Both the position numbers and the translations under genes were made by a program. Below are positions 9,602 through 20,500 of a DNA stretch of 64,000 bases, in pieces (the first letter of the stretch is position 1; every line of letters begins with the position of its first letter). Source of the DNA: Panicum virgatum (Eukaryota; Streptophyta; Magnoliopsida; Poales; Poaceae); NCBI RefSeq assembly GCF_016808335.1, contig NC_053144.1:57614195-57678194 (forward strand). The letters run 5' to 3'. The notes beneath the pieces are model-generated. The model did not search any database. It saw nothing but the letters and a program-made list of their open reading frames with translations, and was not told where the DNA came from.

Positions 9602-12600
9602 GGATGACCGTGAGTGGATGTACACCGGCCGGGTAACTCGAGCTAGCATGACCAATGAATAGATTGAGAAGACTAACGAGTTCTTGGAAGGGGCATGGGC
9701 GCAAGCTGAAGGGTCGAGATTCATGTGGTGTCCCTGCAAGAGTTGTGGAAACCAGAAACGAAAGACAAAGAAGGTCATGGGCGAACATCTTGTCAATTAT
9801 GGATTTACGCCAGATTATACCCGGTGGATCTTTCACGGTGAAGCCCATCGTATGAGGGACGAGGTCGTGAGGCAACGCATCGATGAATGTGATGCTGCTG
9901 GTGGGATTGGGGACATGTTAGACGACTATGAGGAGGCACATTTCGGTGAAGGGCCGCAGGAGGAGGAGCCAGAGGCAAGCACAAAGGCTTTTTACGAGAT
10001 GTTGGAGGCGGCACAGAAACCTCTTCACGGCCAAACAAAGGTTTCTCAGCTGGACGGCATTGGACGCCTTATGGCCTTAAAGTCCCAGTTTGGCCTGAGC
10101 CGAGACGCCTTTGATAGTATGTTGACCGTTGTTGGGAGCATGCTTCCGGAAGATCACATTCTGCCCAAGACAATGTATCAGGCGACGGAAATCCTTAGTG
10201 CACTGAAGATGCCATATGAGCAGATACATTCTTGTCCTAATGGGTGCATTTTATTTAGGAAAGAGCACGAGGCTGAAACTTACTGTCCAAAATGCAAAGC
10301 CTCAAGATTCCTGGAGGTGGATGCTGGCGACGGTCAGCCTAAGAGGCAGCTCACGATTCCTGTGAAAATCGTACGTTACCTTCCGTTCATTCAAAGGATC
10401 CAAAGACTCTATATGACCGAGGAAACCGCGAAACAGATGACATGGCACAAAAAAGGTGTTCGATACAACCCAGATAAGATGGTGCATCCCTCCGACGGTG
10501 AGTCATGGACTCATTTTGATGAGATTCATCATGAGAAAGCTAAAGAAGCTCATAATGTACGTGTTGCGCTGGCAACCGATGGGTTCAATCCTTATGGTAT
10601 GATGGCCGCATCGTACTCATGTTGGCCCATGTTCGTTATTCCCTTGAATCTCCCCCCCCGGCGTTCTCTTTCAATGGCAAACCATATTTGTGTCGTTGAT
10701 TATTCCTGAGCACCCAGGGAATAAAATGAGTGTTTACATGGAGCCTCTAATCGATGAGTTGATCAAAGCATGGGAGGAGGGGGTGTGGACGTACGACCGA
10801 GCGACAAAGACAAACTTCAGAATGTATGTGTGGTACCACTACTCTCTGCATGACCTCCCAGCGTATGGCATTTTCTGCGGGTGGTGTACTCATGGAAAGT
10901 TCCCATGCCCAACATGCAAGGCAACTCTGCAGTTCATTTGGTTGAGAAAGGGGGGCAAGTATTCGTCATTTGACAAACATCGACAATTCCTTCCTGCTGA
11001 CCATCCATTTAGAAGGGATATTAAGAACTTCACGAAAGGTGTCGTAGTTACAGAATCTGCACCGCAGATGCTGGCGGGTGCCGTGCTTCATGCTCAGATA
11101 AATGTTCTCCAGGTCAATGATGCAGGTGGTTTTGTGGGATATGGCGAAGAACATTCTTGGACTCAGGTCTCTGGCTTGTGGAGGCTTCCCTATATTAATG
11201 ATCTCCTCCTTCCACACAATATTGATGCCATGCACACTGAAAAGAATTGGGGCGAGGCTCTTTTTGGAACTGTCATGGACATTCCTGATAAGACGAAGGA
11301 CAACGTCAAGGCTCTAGTGGATCTGGCAACGTTGTGCGATAGACCAAGATACGAAATGAAGACTCCGAGACCAGGGAGACAATGGAGGAAGACTCCGGCG
11401 GATTTCATCCTAACGAGGCCCCAAAAAAAGGAAGCACTAGAGTGGATCCAAAAGTTACAATTTCCAGATGGGTATGCAGCGAATCTGAGGAGGGGAGTTA
11501 ATTTGACTACGATGCGAATCAACGGGCTGAAGAGTCATGACTACCACATATGGATTGAGCGGCTTCTTCCTGTGATGGTTCGAGGCTATCTCCCTGATAA
11601 TATATGGTGAGTGTTGGCAGAGTTGAGCAATTTCTTCCGCCAGCTGTGTGCTAAGGAGTTATCTCGGGTCGTTATTTCGGACATGGAAAAAATGGCCCCT
11701 GTGTTGCTATGGAAAAAGTGTTGGCAGCATTTGCTTCTACATCTTCCGTATGAGGCTCGGATGGGGGGCCTGTGCAGTACCATTGGTGCTATCCAATTGA
11801 GAGATGTCAGAAGGTCCTTCGAACGAAATGCAAAAATAAATGTAAAATTGAAGCTTCTATTGCCGAGTCATATATTTTGGAGGTGTCAAACTTCACAACC
11901 AAATACTATGGTGACAATCTTCCCGGCGTACATAATCCACCCCCTCGTTACAATGCTGGTGATAATGAATCGAGTCTCAGCATCTTCCGAGGACAACTTG
12001 GAAGTGCAAGTGATGCGAGGTATAAGACCTTGAACCATGAAGAGTGGCGCCGTATCATGATATATGTGTTGACCAACCTTTCCGAGGTGGAGCCGTATAT
12101 TGTGTAAGTACTCAACATTGTGCCCAATTCACGAGTTTCCATTTCACAAGTTTCCACTTCTTAGCATCCAACCCCCTTTGTCATTTTTGATATAGGGAAT
12201 TTCAACGACTATTTTGGCGTCGCACAAGGGCTCCAACCCCGATGGAAATGGAGAGTCTTCTTAAAAATGGCACGGAAAATTCACAACCCGATTTCATTTA
12301 TTGGTTTCAACAGAAGGTAGTCTTGAATTCATAGTTCTATTCATTTTCGTTGTCCTCGAACTATATGACAAACTATCCTGCATACGCTTGCAGGGCCAAA
12401 CTGATTCGTCCATGAGTGCCGAGTTGAGACAGGTTGCCGATGGTTTTAGCTAGAGGGTCAAGTCGTTTAACGTTTATGACGTGAACGGATATCGCTTCCA
12501 CACAATGACATACGAGCAGAGTCGACCCAATCGAAGAACCACTAATACCGGCGTTTTTAAGCCAGGTCAAGACGGAGTCGAGTATTACGGAAGAGTTGAA

Positions 12601-13173
12601 AAAATATACGAACTCAAGTTTCATGGTTCTGTACCGCTCACTCCAGTCATTTTCAAATGCCATTGGTTTGATCCAACATTAACAAGACATACCCCTAGTG
12701 TTGGCCTAGTCAAAATTCGACAGGATTCAACGTTACAAGGCGAAGATGTGTACATTGTGGCTCAACAAACCATACAAGTTTATTATCTCTCATACCCGTG
12801 CCAAACCGACCACCGTCTTCGGGGTTGGGATGTTGTGTATAAAGTATCGCCACACGGCAAACTACCTCTCCCAAACAACGAAGATTACAACAATGATAGA
12901 GAGTTTTTTCAAGAAGAGGGGCTACAAGAGAGTTTCGAGATAGACTTATCCGACGAGATTGGAATGGAAGTCGACAATGAAAGGGAAGTTGACGAGGAAG
13001 GTGGAGATGGGGTTCAAAATATTCAGGACTTACAATTACTAGAGCGACTACGTTTAGGTAGAGACTGTGAAGACGACATTCCTCCTTCGGATTCTGCTGG
13101 TTATGTTGACATAGCTGATAGTGATGATGAGGATTACGATCCAGCTAATCCCGATTATGATGACTACTTCTAA
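9602..13173 (+). pseudogene. CACTA TNP2-type transposase, broken
   Basis: The frame begins MDDREWMYTG at 9602 and shows Transposase_Tnp2 landmarks (about 10150-11600: CPNGC, YCPKCKASRF, MEPLIDELIKAWEEGV, GKFPCPTCKA, LPHNIDAMHTEKN), then DUF4218-like (FFRQLCAKELSR, LPYEARMGG, ERCQK) and DUF4216-like regions (NGYRFHTMTYEQSRPN, IFKCHWFDP), ending in an acidic tail. Likely introns are 12104-12195 and 12317-12393. Lesions seen: a TAG near codon 20 (9658-9660), an extra C in a run of eight at 10652-10659, a TGA at 11608, a small deletion near 11720, a frame change near 11765, and a TAG near 12451. The family catalyses cut-and-paste transposition with an RNase-H-like fold. This copy cannot make a full-length protein. 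Confidence 0.9.
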
Positions 13174-13309
13174 AACATGTAGGACTCGCAATATTTAATA
13201 TATATTATGTTAATTTCTAGTTATATTTTCTTTATTTTCATTTATTTGCAAGTATTGTTTATTCTGACTAATTCGTTCACTCCTTTTGATTTCAGGTAAC
13301 TAAACAAAG

Positions 13310-15606
13310 ATGCCAGGCGGTCACAAGATGACTTGGCTGAGCTCCTTATACAGAGGCAGTGGTGGAGGAGGCGGTAGTGGGTCCGACGCACCCGAGGGGT
13401 CCGGGAGCCGTAGTGTTCGCAAAGGTGGTGGAGGAGGGGGAGCGAAAGGGAGACGGAGAGGGAGGGGTGGAGGAGGAGGTAGTGGGAGTGGTGGAGGAGG
13501 TAAGGTGAGGAGGGGGAGGAGGGAGAGGACCCCTTCTCCTGTAGAGGCCGAGGAGGAGGAGGAGGAGGAGGAGCACGTGGAGGGGGACGAGGAGGAGGAC
13601 GAGGAGGAGGCCGAGGAGGGGGCGGCAGGAGATGAGCGGGTGGTGTGGTTGCGTGGACCGTCGCAACTCCCGCGACGTCCGATACTTCTAGCAAGACGCC
13701 CGATGATTCGGCCACTAGAGCCTAAGTAAGTATGTTAGTACTTATTTATTATGCATTACATATATTTAAAATTACAATACTAACTAAAATTTTACCTTAA
13801 ACACTCTTGCAGGGGGTGGTTTTTTGTGTAGCCTGGTGAGCACAAACGGAAGCCCAATGGTATCTTGGGTCTTTTGTGCCGGCTGCACTTCCCCGGGCTC
13901 GTGATGCATGCCGGGGTGTTGGAGCCGGCATACACGTGGGACCACTACATGGCCAGCCCGGACGCTACTGATCACGAAGGAAGGAACTTTACCACCAAAG
14001 CGAGGCGGGTGGTCGGGGAGTTGTGGGTAAGTCATCCTCGCACTAAATTGTTAGAAATATCACATTATGTTTCAATTTTTGGAATAATGATTGCAATTAT
14101 CTTGTGGGTATATATGCAGGATTTCTACAGGTGCGAGGAAGGCTATGAGGCCCGGGCGAACGAGCGGGCTCACCAGGCTTGCTACAAGCTGGTGAAGGAC
14201 ATGCACTACGAGGCGCGTGTCCAGGCCGTCATTGTGTACTGCGCCGAGTTCGAGAATAGGAGTGTCAAGAAACCAGCCGCAAGAGACATCTTTCTCACGC
14301 GAGACCAGACTTAAGGGTAAATAAATGCCATATCTACTCATTTATCTTGTATTTGATATTACAATATGTCATGCACTTCATTACGTTTAGGTGCCTCCGA
14401 ACTGGTGCGCAAACAAGGCCGAGTGCTGGTCTATGATGGTGGACAAGTGGATCAGCGAGGATTGGGCCCGCCAGCACGCCTTATGCCGGGAGCGCCGCTT
14501 GATGATGCCGGGTCCGGCACATCATCAAGGGAGCCTTAGCCTCGGCGAGTACAAGAATACTTGGGTAAGTTCACTAATTTCTTCATTCTTTCTAAAGCTA
14601 TATTTTTAATTCTTACTAATCATCTTGTTGACTTCTTGGCAGTCGTAGTCTCATCCAGGCCAGTCTTGCAACGACTTCATGGCGTACGCCATGTCTCACA
14701 TGGGCAGGGCGACGTCGGACGTGGCCTACAACCCGGCGGCTCCACCAGAGGCCTACACAAACCCAAGCATCCACGCGCGCATCAATGCATACACCGAGGT
14801 GGGAATGGCGCTCCACGGGGAGACTTGGGATCTGACCACCACGCCACTCTTCGGAGAAGCCATCATGAGGGCGGGACAAGGGAAGAAGCACGGGCGGTAC
14901 TTGATCGCCAACAGCTTGGTCGACACGGCGAGTACGCCCAGTCTCTCACAGCTTAGGGCAAGTACCACCGACTCGACCCCGCCCATACGCCCATGGCCTG
15001 AGACTTCAGTGGCTAGCGTGCACCAGAGACAGGTTAGTTTAGATTTAGTTGTTGTTCTATGATTAAAATGAAATTTTGCTTCGTATTGTAACATGGAGGT
15101 TTAAATCTTGTAGGCCGAGATGGAGGCAAAGTTTGAGGAGGAGAGGAGGTGCCGAATGGAGATCGAGGCCAAGCTAGAGCAGGAGCGGAAGCTGAGGGAG
15201 GAGCAGTCGGTTATGTTGCAGAGTATGGTCACCTGGATGCAAGGACTTGGCGCGTCGATGAACTATGCGACGCCGCCTCCTCCCTTCGCCTTACCAGTTC
15301 AGCCTTACTTTCCTGCAGGACCTTCTGACACTCCTGTGAGTATGCTTTGTTTGTAGATATTATTATATTTTTGTTATGCTTCTTCAATTTATATGTTCCT
15401 ATTTGCAGAATCAGTCGTGGAACACATCGAACGACCCTCCTCCGGACCAGAACTCGCCGGCGGCCCAGTGGCCATCTTGGTCCAGAGACCTGAGCAGTCA
15501 GTGTCTTGTAGTACTAGTGTATTGGACTTATTATACGTATCGGACTATATTCTATGTGATGGACTTGTGTTATGTATCGGACTCGTATTATGTATTGGAC
15601 TTGTGA
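13310..15606 (+). pseudogene. CACTA second gene (TNP1/Transposase_24-like), broken
   Basis: Proposed exons: 13310-13725, 13813-14026, 14120-14295, 14391-14564, 14643-15032, 15114-15335 and 15409 onward, all on GT-AG borders. The first exon is low-complexity (glycine-rich, then glutamate-rich). The next exons carry GLLCRLHFPGLV, MHYEARVQAVIVYCAEF and CWSMMVDKWISEDWA, followed by RERRLMMPGPAHHQGSLSL, the plant Transposase_24 pattern. A C-terminal coiled coil (EMEAKFEEERRCRMEIEAKL) precedes a proline-rich tail. In En/Spm the equivalent protein binds the subterminal repeats. Lesions: an in-frame TAG near 13830, one missing base near 14308 and a TAG near 14646. The exact 3' end is uncertain. Confidence 0.75.
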
Positions 15607-15680
15607 TATATGTGATGGACTGTGTTATTTGTATCGATGTCATTCTCGTAATTATCAATTATATGTGATGGACTATAACT
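15515..15680 (+). repeat. Short degenerate repeat with core TGGACT
   Basis: Units built on TATGTATTGGACTTGTG and TATGTGATGGACT recur six or seven times at about 20-30-base spacing at the 3' end of the second CACTA gene. They are probably in its 3' untranslated part. Confidence 0.55.
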
Positions 15681-15774
15681 GCATGTAATGACCTCTGCAT
15701 TTATATATATTTCTGTTGTATTTGTATGAAAAAACAGAGAAAAAAGGAAAAAAAAGAAAAATTCACCAATTTGC

Positions 15775-16330
15775 CGAGGGTTTAATCCAAAACACTCGGC
15801 AAAGGGGACTGCACAGGTCAGCATACTTTGCCGAGTGCTAAAGCAAAGGCACTCGGCAAAGATTTGAAAATTTGCCGAGTGCCAGAGTCCAGCACTCGGC
15901 AAAATAGACACGTGGCCTCACCCTGTCGCGAGAACTTTACCGAGTGCCAAAGTCCAGCACTCGGCAAAGTGGACACGTGGCGGCAACCTGGCGCGATGAC
16001 TTTGCCGAGTGTCGGATGCGGACACTCGGCAAAAATTCAAACTGTGCCGAGTGCCTGCCGTTAGACACTCGGCAAAGCGACGGACCAGGGTGGCGCCACG
16101 TAGCTGCTTTGCCGAGTGTCAGGGCACTCGGCAAAGCCTTTGCCGAGTGCCCGTAATCCGACACTCGGCAAAGTCAACATTGCCGTGGGATCCTTTGCCG
16201 AGTGTCTTTTGCCGAGTGTTACACTCGGCAAAGACTTTGCCGAGTGTCTTTTGCCGAGTGTTACACTCGGCAAAGACTTTGCCGAGTGGAACCTGTCCTT
16301 TGCCGAGTGTAACGGACACTCGGCAAAGTT
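15775..16330. repeat. CACTA right subterminal repeats
   Basis: More than twenty copies of TTTGCCGAGTGCC/GTC and complements, denser than at the left end. The 42-base palindromic block at about 16193-16234, reading TTTGCCGAGTGTC then TTTGCCGAGTGTTACACTCG, is repeated exactly at 16235-16276. Confidence 0.9.
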
Positions 16331-16346
16331 TGGAAGTCCGGTAGTG

Positions 16347-17318
16347 TTTCTTATCGAGCCCATACCGTACAAATGTTTCCTAGGTAAAAATAATTATTAT
16401 TACCAAGTTTTCATCTTATATTTATCGATATTTCTTCTCAGGTTCACTACCACTGGAAAGGTTTCTAGGGACGAGCAAGATGACATTTGCAGGGTCGGGT
16501 GCCCGCCCATTGCTGCTTTTCGCAGCTAAAAATAATTTTTAAGGCCAGACGGGACGTTCGGCTCTGCAAATGTTATTTCCAAGGGCGGACTATGTCTTCA
16601 CCGGTCCCTAAAAACTAATTTAAAAATAGAAAAAATTGTTGCAGTCACACGGCGTCGGTGCTGCCTGATACCCACACGCGCAGACCACCGCAAGCCTCGC
16701 CTCACCGTGCCGGTGGGCTGCTGTGCATGCTCGGCCTCCCCACGCCGGCAGATTGCCACTATAGGCTCTGTGCGACACGCCGCCGCACCCCATAAGCTGT
16801 GGGCTCCAGCCTGCTCGCTCCAAGCTTGTCTCCCGGTGGCACTTCGTGTGCGCGCTGGTGCTAGTTTTCCAGGGGCGGGTGGCCATAGCCCCCTTCACTT
16901 TGTAGGAACGAGTTACCTTTTGACTCATGTATGAAAAAATAGGAGCGTTGCTACGAATTGTTTTATAGTAGTGGTTTAGGTCTATATATATTAAACGGTG
17001 CGCGAGTGTTCTACCTCCATATTTACACCAAGAATGATCATGTTTTGTTTAAAGAACTATAATTTTTAACCTTTTTTTTTAAAAAAATAACCCATATGCC
17101 TACTATTGTCTGACATTTACTAAAAGCATATGTAGTCTGGCAAAGGGACTTGCTGTGAAGTGCACAGGAAAAGGAGCATCATATACCAACATGAAAAGAG
17201 TAAAAATGCCAAAAGCCCTGTTTGTGTAGCTGCACCTCTAGGCTCCGATCCGTTCGCTTTGCGATGAGACTTTCATTATTCGTCATCAAGGGACTAGTGA
17301 ATTTTTGTCTACGCTGCG
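16347..17318 (+). repeat. Duplicated upstream segment, copy B
   Basis: Colinear with about 371-866 once the 529-bp mini-CACTA is removed. The left continuation of this copy is at 6235-6280, on the far side of the 10-kb CACTA. It lies upstream of F-box gene 2. Confidence 0.8.
16445..16973. mobile_element. Small non-autonomous CACTA-like element
   Basis: The left end CACTACCACTGGAAAGG and right end TTTTATAGTAGTG are CACTA-type inverted ends (CACTAC-TATAAAA on the complement). The 3-bp duplication GTT is at 16442-16444 and 16974-16976. Copy A of the duplicated segment is uninterrupted at the equivalent point (about 474-480). The 529-bp interior has no transposase frame. Confidence 0.82.
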
Positions 17319-18125
17319 TACAATTTCTCTTGTCGAGCGATCTCGTCATGCATGCCACGCTGGACTATGCATTAGCATTACCAAAAGTAGCTAAAACCTT
17401 TTAGTTCTTCTACCTCCTAGTCCAGGGATAGATCCACTATCAACTAGAATATCACGCTGGAGATGGATTGGACTGTGATGCGGTGTGTGGATTTTCCAAT
17501 TAAGACACCCTCGATAATACTATGGCTCTGACGACGCCTGATATGTGTTAATCGTCACATGTTGCAAGAGACAAGCACGGATATTGCTATTATTATTTTT
17601 TATGTTCCACCATGCATAATGTTAATGAGCTGCTGGAGTTATTTGTATACTTATTTTTTTAATGTTGCATGCATTGATTTGTAATGTTGCAACTGTTATT
17701 TATTAATCTTGTGACGGACCGTCCGACGAAAAAAAACTCTGATTGCACGTGCAGATGCTAGAAGTGCCATTCAAAAAAAAAAACCATGAATCATACATCC
17801 CCCACTTCTCAAAACCAGCCAAATTACGAAGACCATGAATCATGCAGGCAAGCCGGCCTTTCACAAAAAAGAAAAATTCCATGCAGGCAAGCGTGGTAGC
17901 CAATTGGGCGCCGCGGCGTGCGATCGGATATTCGTTCGATCAAGGCGGCCGGCTGGCGGTGCGTCTGGCGGAGTCCGGACGGAATTGTGATCCCAAACTC
18001 CACAATGCCGACGTGTTCAAAGTTTGAAAATAAACCTTCACCGAAACCTGATTAATCGTCTGCACATATAGAAAACGCGGTAGAATAGAAGCACATATAG
18101 AAACCTGATCCGATCCGATCCATTG
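17319..18125 (+). promoter_or_regulatory. Proximal upstream region of F-box gene 2
   Basis: About 800 bases with no gene. A weak TATA-like CACATATAGAAAA lies at about 18063-18075, some 55 bases before the ATG. Unlike the region before F-box gene 1, it does not match the 4137-5079 promoter. The two paralogues therefore have different proximal promoters. Confidence 0.45.
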
Positions 18126-19202
18126 ATGATGACAGACCTGCCCGCCGACGCGCGAGGAGGATCCTCGCCGCCGTGGGCCGAGCTCCCCGCCGACGCGCTC
18201 AGCGAGATCGCTGGCCACCTGCACGACGCCGGCGACTTGGTGCGCTTCCTCGCCGTGTGCAGGCCGTGGCGCGAGGCTCCGCTGCCGCCCCGCGCACCCA
18301 GCTTCCTCCCGTGCCTCGCGGAGTCGTACGGCTCGTTGGGCGACCCCGCCGGCGTGCGCCTCTACTCGGCCTTCTCGACGAGGAAAACGAGAACCCAGCC
18401 CTTCCTGCCCTTCCCCGCGCTCCGCGGCAAGATGTTAGAGAGATCCGGCGCCTCTAGCGGCCGCGTCCTCTCGATCGGCCGTTCCAACGACGGCTGGCCA
18501 ACGGCCGATCTCATCAACCCGCTCAACGGAGAATCCACCTCCCTGCCTCCGCGGCCTCGTTCCGGGTGGCGGAGCGCGACCGGCGTCGTCTCTCGCAGCG
18601 GCGTTGTCGTGTTCCACACGAACCAGTACGATGAGTTGGCGGCCGTCGTGCTGCGGCCCGGCTGGGAGGAAGTCGGCGTGACCTGCTCGGTGGGGGCGCG
18701 TGAGGTGGTGGACACGATGTATCTGGACGCGCACGACCGCCGCGCCGCGGCGCTGCGCGCGTCCACCGCCCTCCCCGGAGCTGCGTGCGCCACCGCGAGG
18801 CTGCCGCGGCGGGCTCGCGGGAGTCTCAGATACGTGCTCGAATTCGGCGGCGAGCTTCTTTGCGTTGATTATGTGATACGAGTGCCGAAATCGGTGACCG
18901 TCCTCAGCATGCAGGTCGGAGACGGGGGGAGGCCTCGGTGGGTGGAAAGTGATGGCGACCATCTCTGCCTCTTCCTCAGTTTTCAGGGCAGCCTCGCCGT
19001 CGACGCTCGAGAGTACGCAGGCAGCACGGAGGTGACCGGCGGGTGCGCCTTCTTCTTCAGCTGGCACCCCAAGTTTACGGTGTACAGGTATAGCTTCCGG
19101 AGCGGCACGACCACGGTCGTCGACGAGCTGCCCACCTTTGCCAAACATCCCATGTGGTTCATGCCTCGACCGAGGTTACCTCCATCGTGGTCATTGTCAT
19201 GA
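18126..19202 (+). CDS. F-box protein with C-terminal DUF295 domain (copy 2)
   Basis: Single exon, 358 residues, intact. The F-box is at about residues 17-52 (WAELPADALSEIAGHLHDAG, CRPWREAP). The C-terminal DUF295 region has YVLEFGGELLCVD, DHLCLFLSFQGSLAVDA, STEVTGGCAFFF and a terminal WFMPRPRLPPS. Likely role, from the family: an SCF substrate adaptor via SKP1, target unknown. The start is the first of two consecutive ATGs at 18126; the codon before it is TTG. Copy 1 at 5080 is its paralogue. Downstream, CAGTAACCG and CAGACCAGGTT are shared with the 3' flank of copy 1, so the duplication included 3' flanking DNA. The middle of the protein (residues about 120-220) is the most diverged part. 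Confidence 0.85.
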   Translation: MMTDLPADARGGSSPPWAELPADALSEIAGHLHDAGDLVRFLAVCRPWREAPLPPRAPSFLPCLAESYGSLGDPAGVRLYSAFSTRKTRTQPFLPFPALRGKMLERSGASSGRVLSIGRSNDGWPTADLINPLNGESTSLPPRPRSGWRSATGVVSRSGVVVFHTNQYDELAAVVLRPGWEEVGVTCSVGAREVVDTMYLDAHDRRAAALRASTALPGAACATARLPRRARGSLRYVLEFGGELLCVDYVIRVPKSVTVLSMQVGDGGRPRWVESDGDHLCLFLSFQGSLAVDAREYAGSTEVTGGCAFFFSWHPKFTVYRYSFRSGTTTVVDELPTFAKHPMWFMPRPRLPPSWSLS

Positions 19203-19566
19203 CGCGCGCAGTAACCGGAATCAGACCAGGTTTCTTGATACATACTTTTCGGTTTTAGGTTTGTGTCAGAAATTTGCACCTACCTTGAGATCCTACAAAA
19301 CATATATGGTTTGATAGCAGTAATTTATCTCTGTTTGTTTTTGTTTTAGTTTTTGCAGCTCAACTAGGGATTTAATTAGAGCTCTGACCTGTGGATTATC
19401 GTCAGTGCTAGTCAGGTCCGCACCCGGCAGGCCTGCGTTGCTGGCTTGCTGCGGGATGGCTAGCGAGCTCTGCTGCGGTGATAAGCGTAGAAATACTTAA
19501 CATATATTGGCCCATGGACAACGAAATTTCTTTGTGATTTAGTTAAAAGTAGTGAAATTTCGGATT

Positions 19567-19588
19567 CCCCCCCCCCCCCCCCCCCCCC
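19567..19588 (+). repeat. Run of 22 C flanked by a short direct duplication
   Basis: Twenty-two consecutive C residues. On both sides lie related sequences (GTGATTTAGTTAAAAGTAG, then GTGATTAAGGGTAATG, both followed by AAATTTCGGATT), which suggests slippage or a small duplication. A (TTTTG)5 run follows at 19806-19832. The rest of 19203-20037 holds no supported gene. Confidence 0.7.
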
Positions 19589-20037
19589 ATAAACAAGATG
19601 TAATTTCATTGTGATTAAGGGTAATGAAATTTCGGATTGCCTGCCTCTTACGACCACGGATTGGGCAATTCTCAAGATGTTGCGAGGGGTAACATTCATG
19701 TTTATAAGATTCTAGTATCTATCTGTATCCCCGTGTGTCATCTCCAGAACTGAGGGAATCAATCAGGTATCAATCTTGAAGTTTCAAGTGCCTAGAAACT
19801 GATCTTGTTTTGTTTTGTTTTGTTTTGTTTTGTGGATGTCCGAAACTGTAGTACTGATTCTGCCCTTTATTTATTTCACCACTGCGAGATCAATATTATT
19901 TATTTGGTCCTTCCAACTTTAGTTTACCATTTAGATTGCATATATAATGCTGAAGTACTGCAAACTCATTGCTCATTGCACTGCTGACGGCTATCCAATG
20001 AGATCATTGTTTAGTGTCATTTTTTTTTGGGAGAGGT

Positions 20038-20500
20038 AGTAGCATTCACTGGCCTATTTTGAGTCTATACCTGTGATTGCATTTTTTTAGCATCTATGAT
20101 GTTTCTTCCATTAGTTTGATATATGATCATCCAATTGCTGCAAGATGCTAGAAATTTATTGGCCTAAGCATCTATTATGTTTCTTCTATTAGTTTCGAAT
20201 ATTAGTTTAGAGAATTAACCGGACTACGCTATAGTTGAGAGGAGTAATTTAGATTTTTTAAATTAAAAAGAGGAAGAAATTGAAACGTTTAGATTCTGTA
20301 TTCTTTAAAACTACCAATATTCGAAACAACGTGATTTGGATACTGCTTAATTTAGGTTCTCTCTTGTCATCTCAACAGAATCAGAATCGTGGGTTCCAAC
20401 TCCATAGCCTCGGAACTTCACGAGTTCACGTACTCGACGACTCGTCTGTTCCAAACTCTGGTTTTTTAACAGTTAGAAACTCTGTGCACATATATATGCG
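20038..20500 (+). promoter_or_regulatory. Orphan copy of the F-box gene 1 promoter
   Basis: Matches 4131-4975 with the 325-bp insertion missing: GCCTATTTTGAGTC, GATGCTAGAAATTTATTGGC, AAAGAGGAAGAAATTG, GAATCAGAATCGTG, CACGAGTTCACGTACTCGA and GTGCACATATATAT. The TATA-like box is retained near 20490, but no F-box gene follows. It is probably what remains of a third unit of the array. Confidence 0.7.

Larger units (their letters stand above)
6281..16346 (+). mobile_element. CACTA (En/Spm) DNA transposon, 10 kb, coding-decayed
   Basis: Ends are CACTACCGGAAAC (6281) and GAAGTCCGGTAGTG (to 16346), near-perfect terminal inverted repeats starting CACTA. The 3-bp target duplication TTT lies at 6278-6280 and 16347-16349. 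Three clusters of the motif TTTGCCGAGTGCC in both orientations mark the transposase-binding subterminal regions. The interior carries a TNP2-type transposase gene and a second TNP1-like gene in the same direction, the standard plant CACTA layout. Both genes carry stops and frameshifts, so this copy cannot encode its own transposase, although the ends look usable in trans. The insertion site is confirmed by the uninterrupted paralogous segment at about 330-400. Confidence 0.95.

Noticed and set aside
13346..13715. Proline-rich minus-strand frames at 13.3-13.7 kb
   Set aside because: Complement of the Gly/Glu-rich exon; no independent support.
13310..13729. Host glycine-rich protein
   Set aside because: Direct continuation with the second CACTA gene downstream and position within the transposon ends.
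6290..16330. CRISPR-like array of TTTGCCGAGTGCC
   Set aside because: Repeats are in both orientations, irregularly spaced and bounded by CACTA ends with a 3-bp duplication: transposase-binding sites of a plant transposon.
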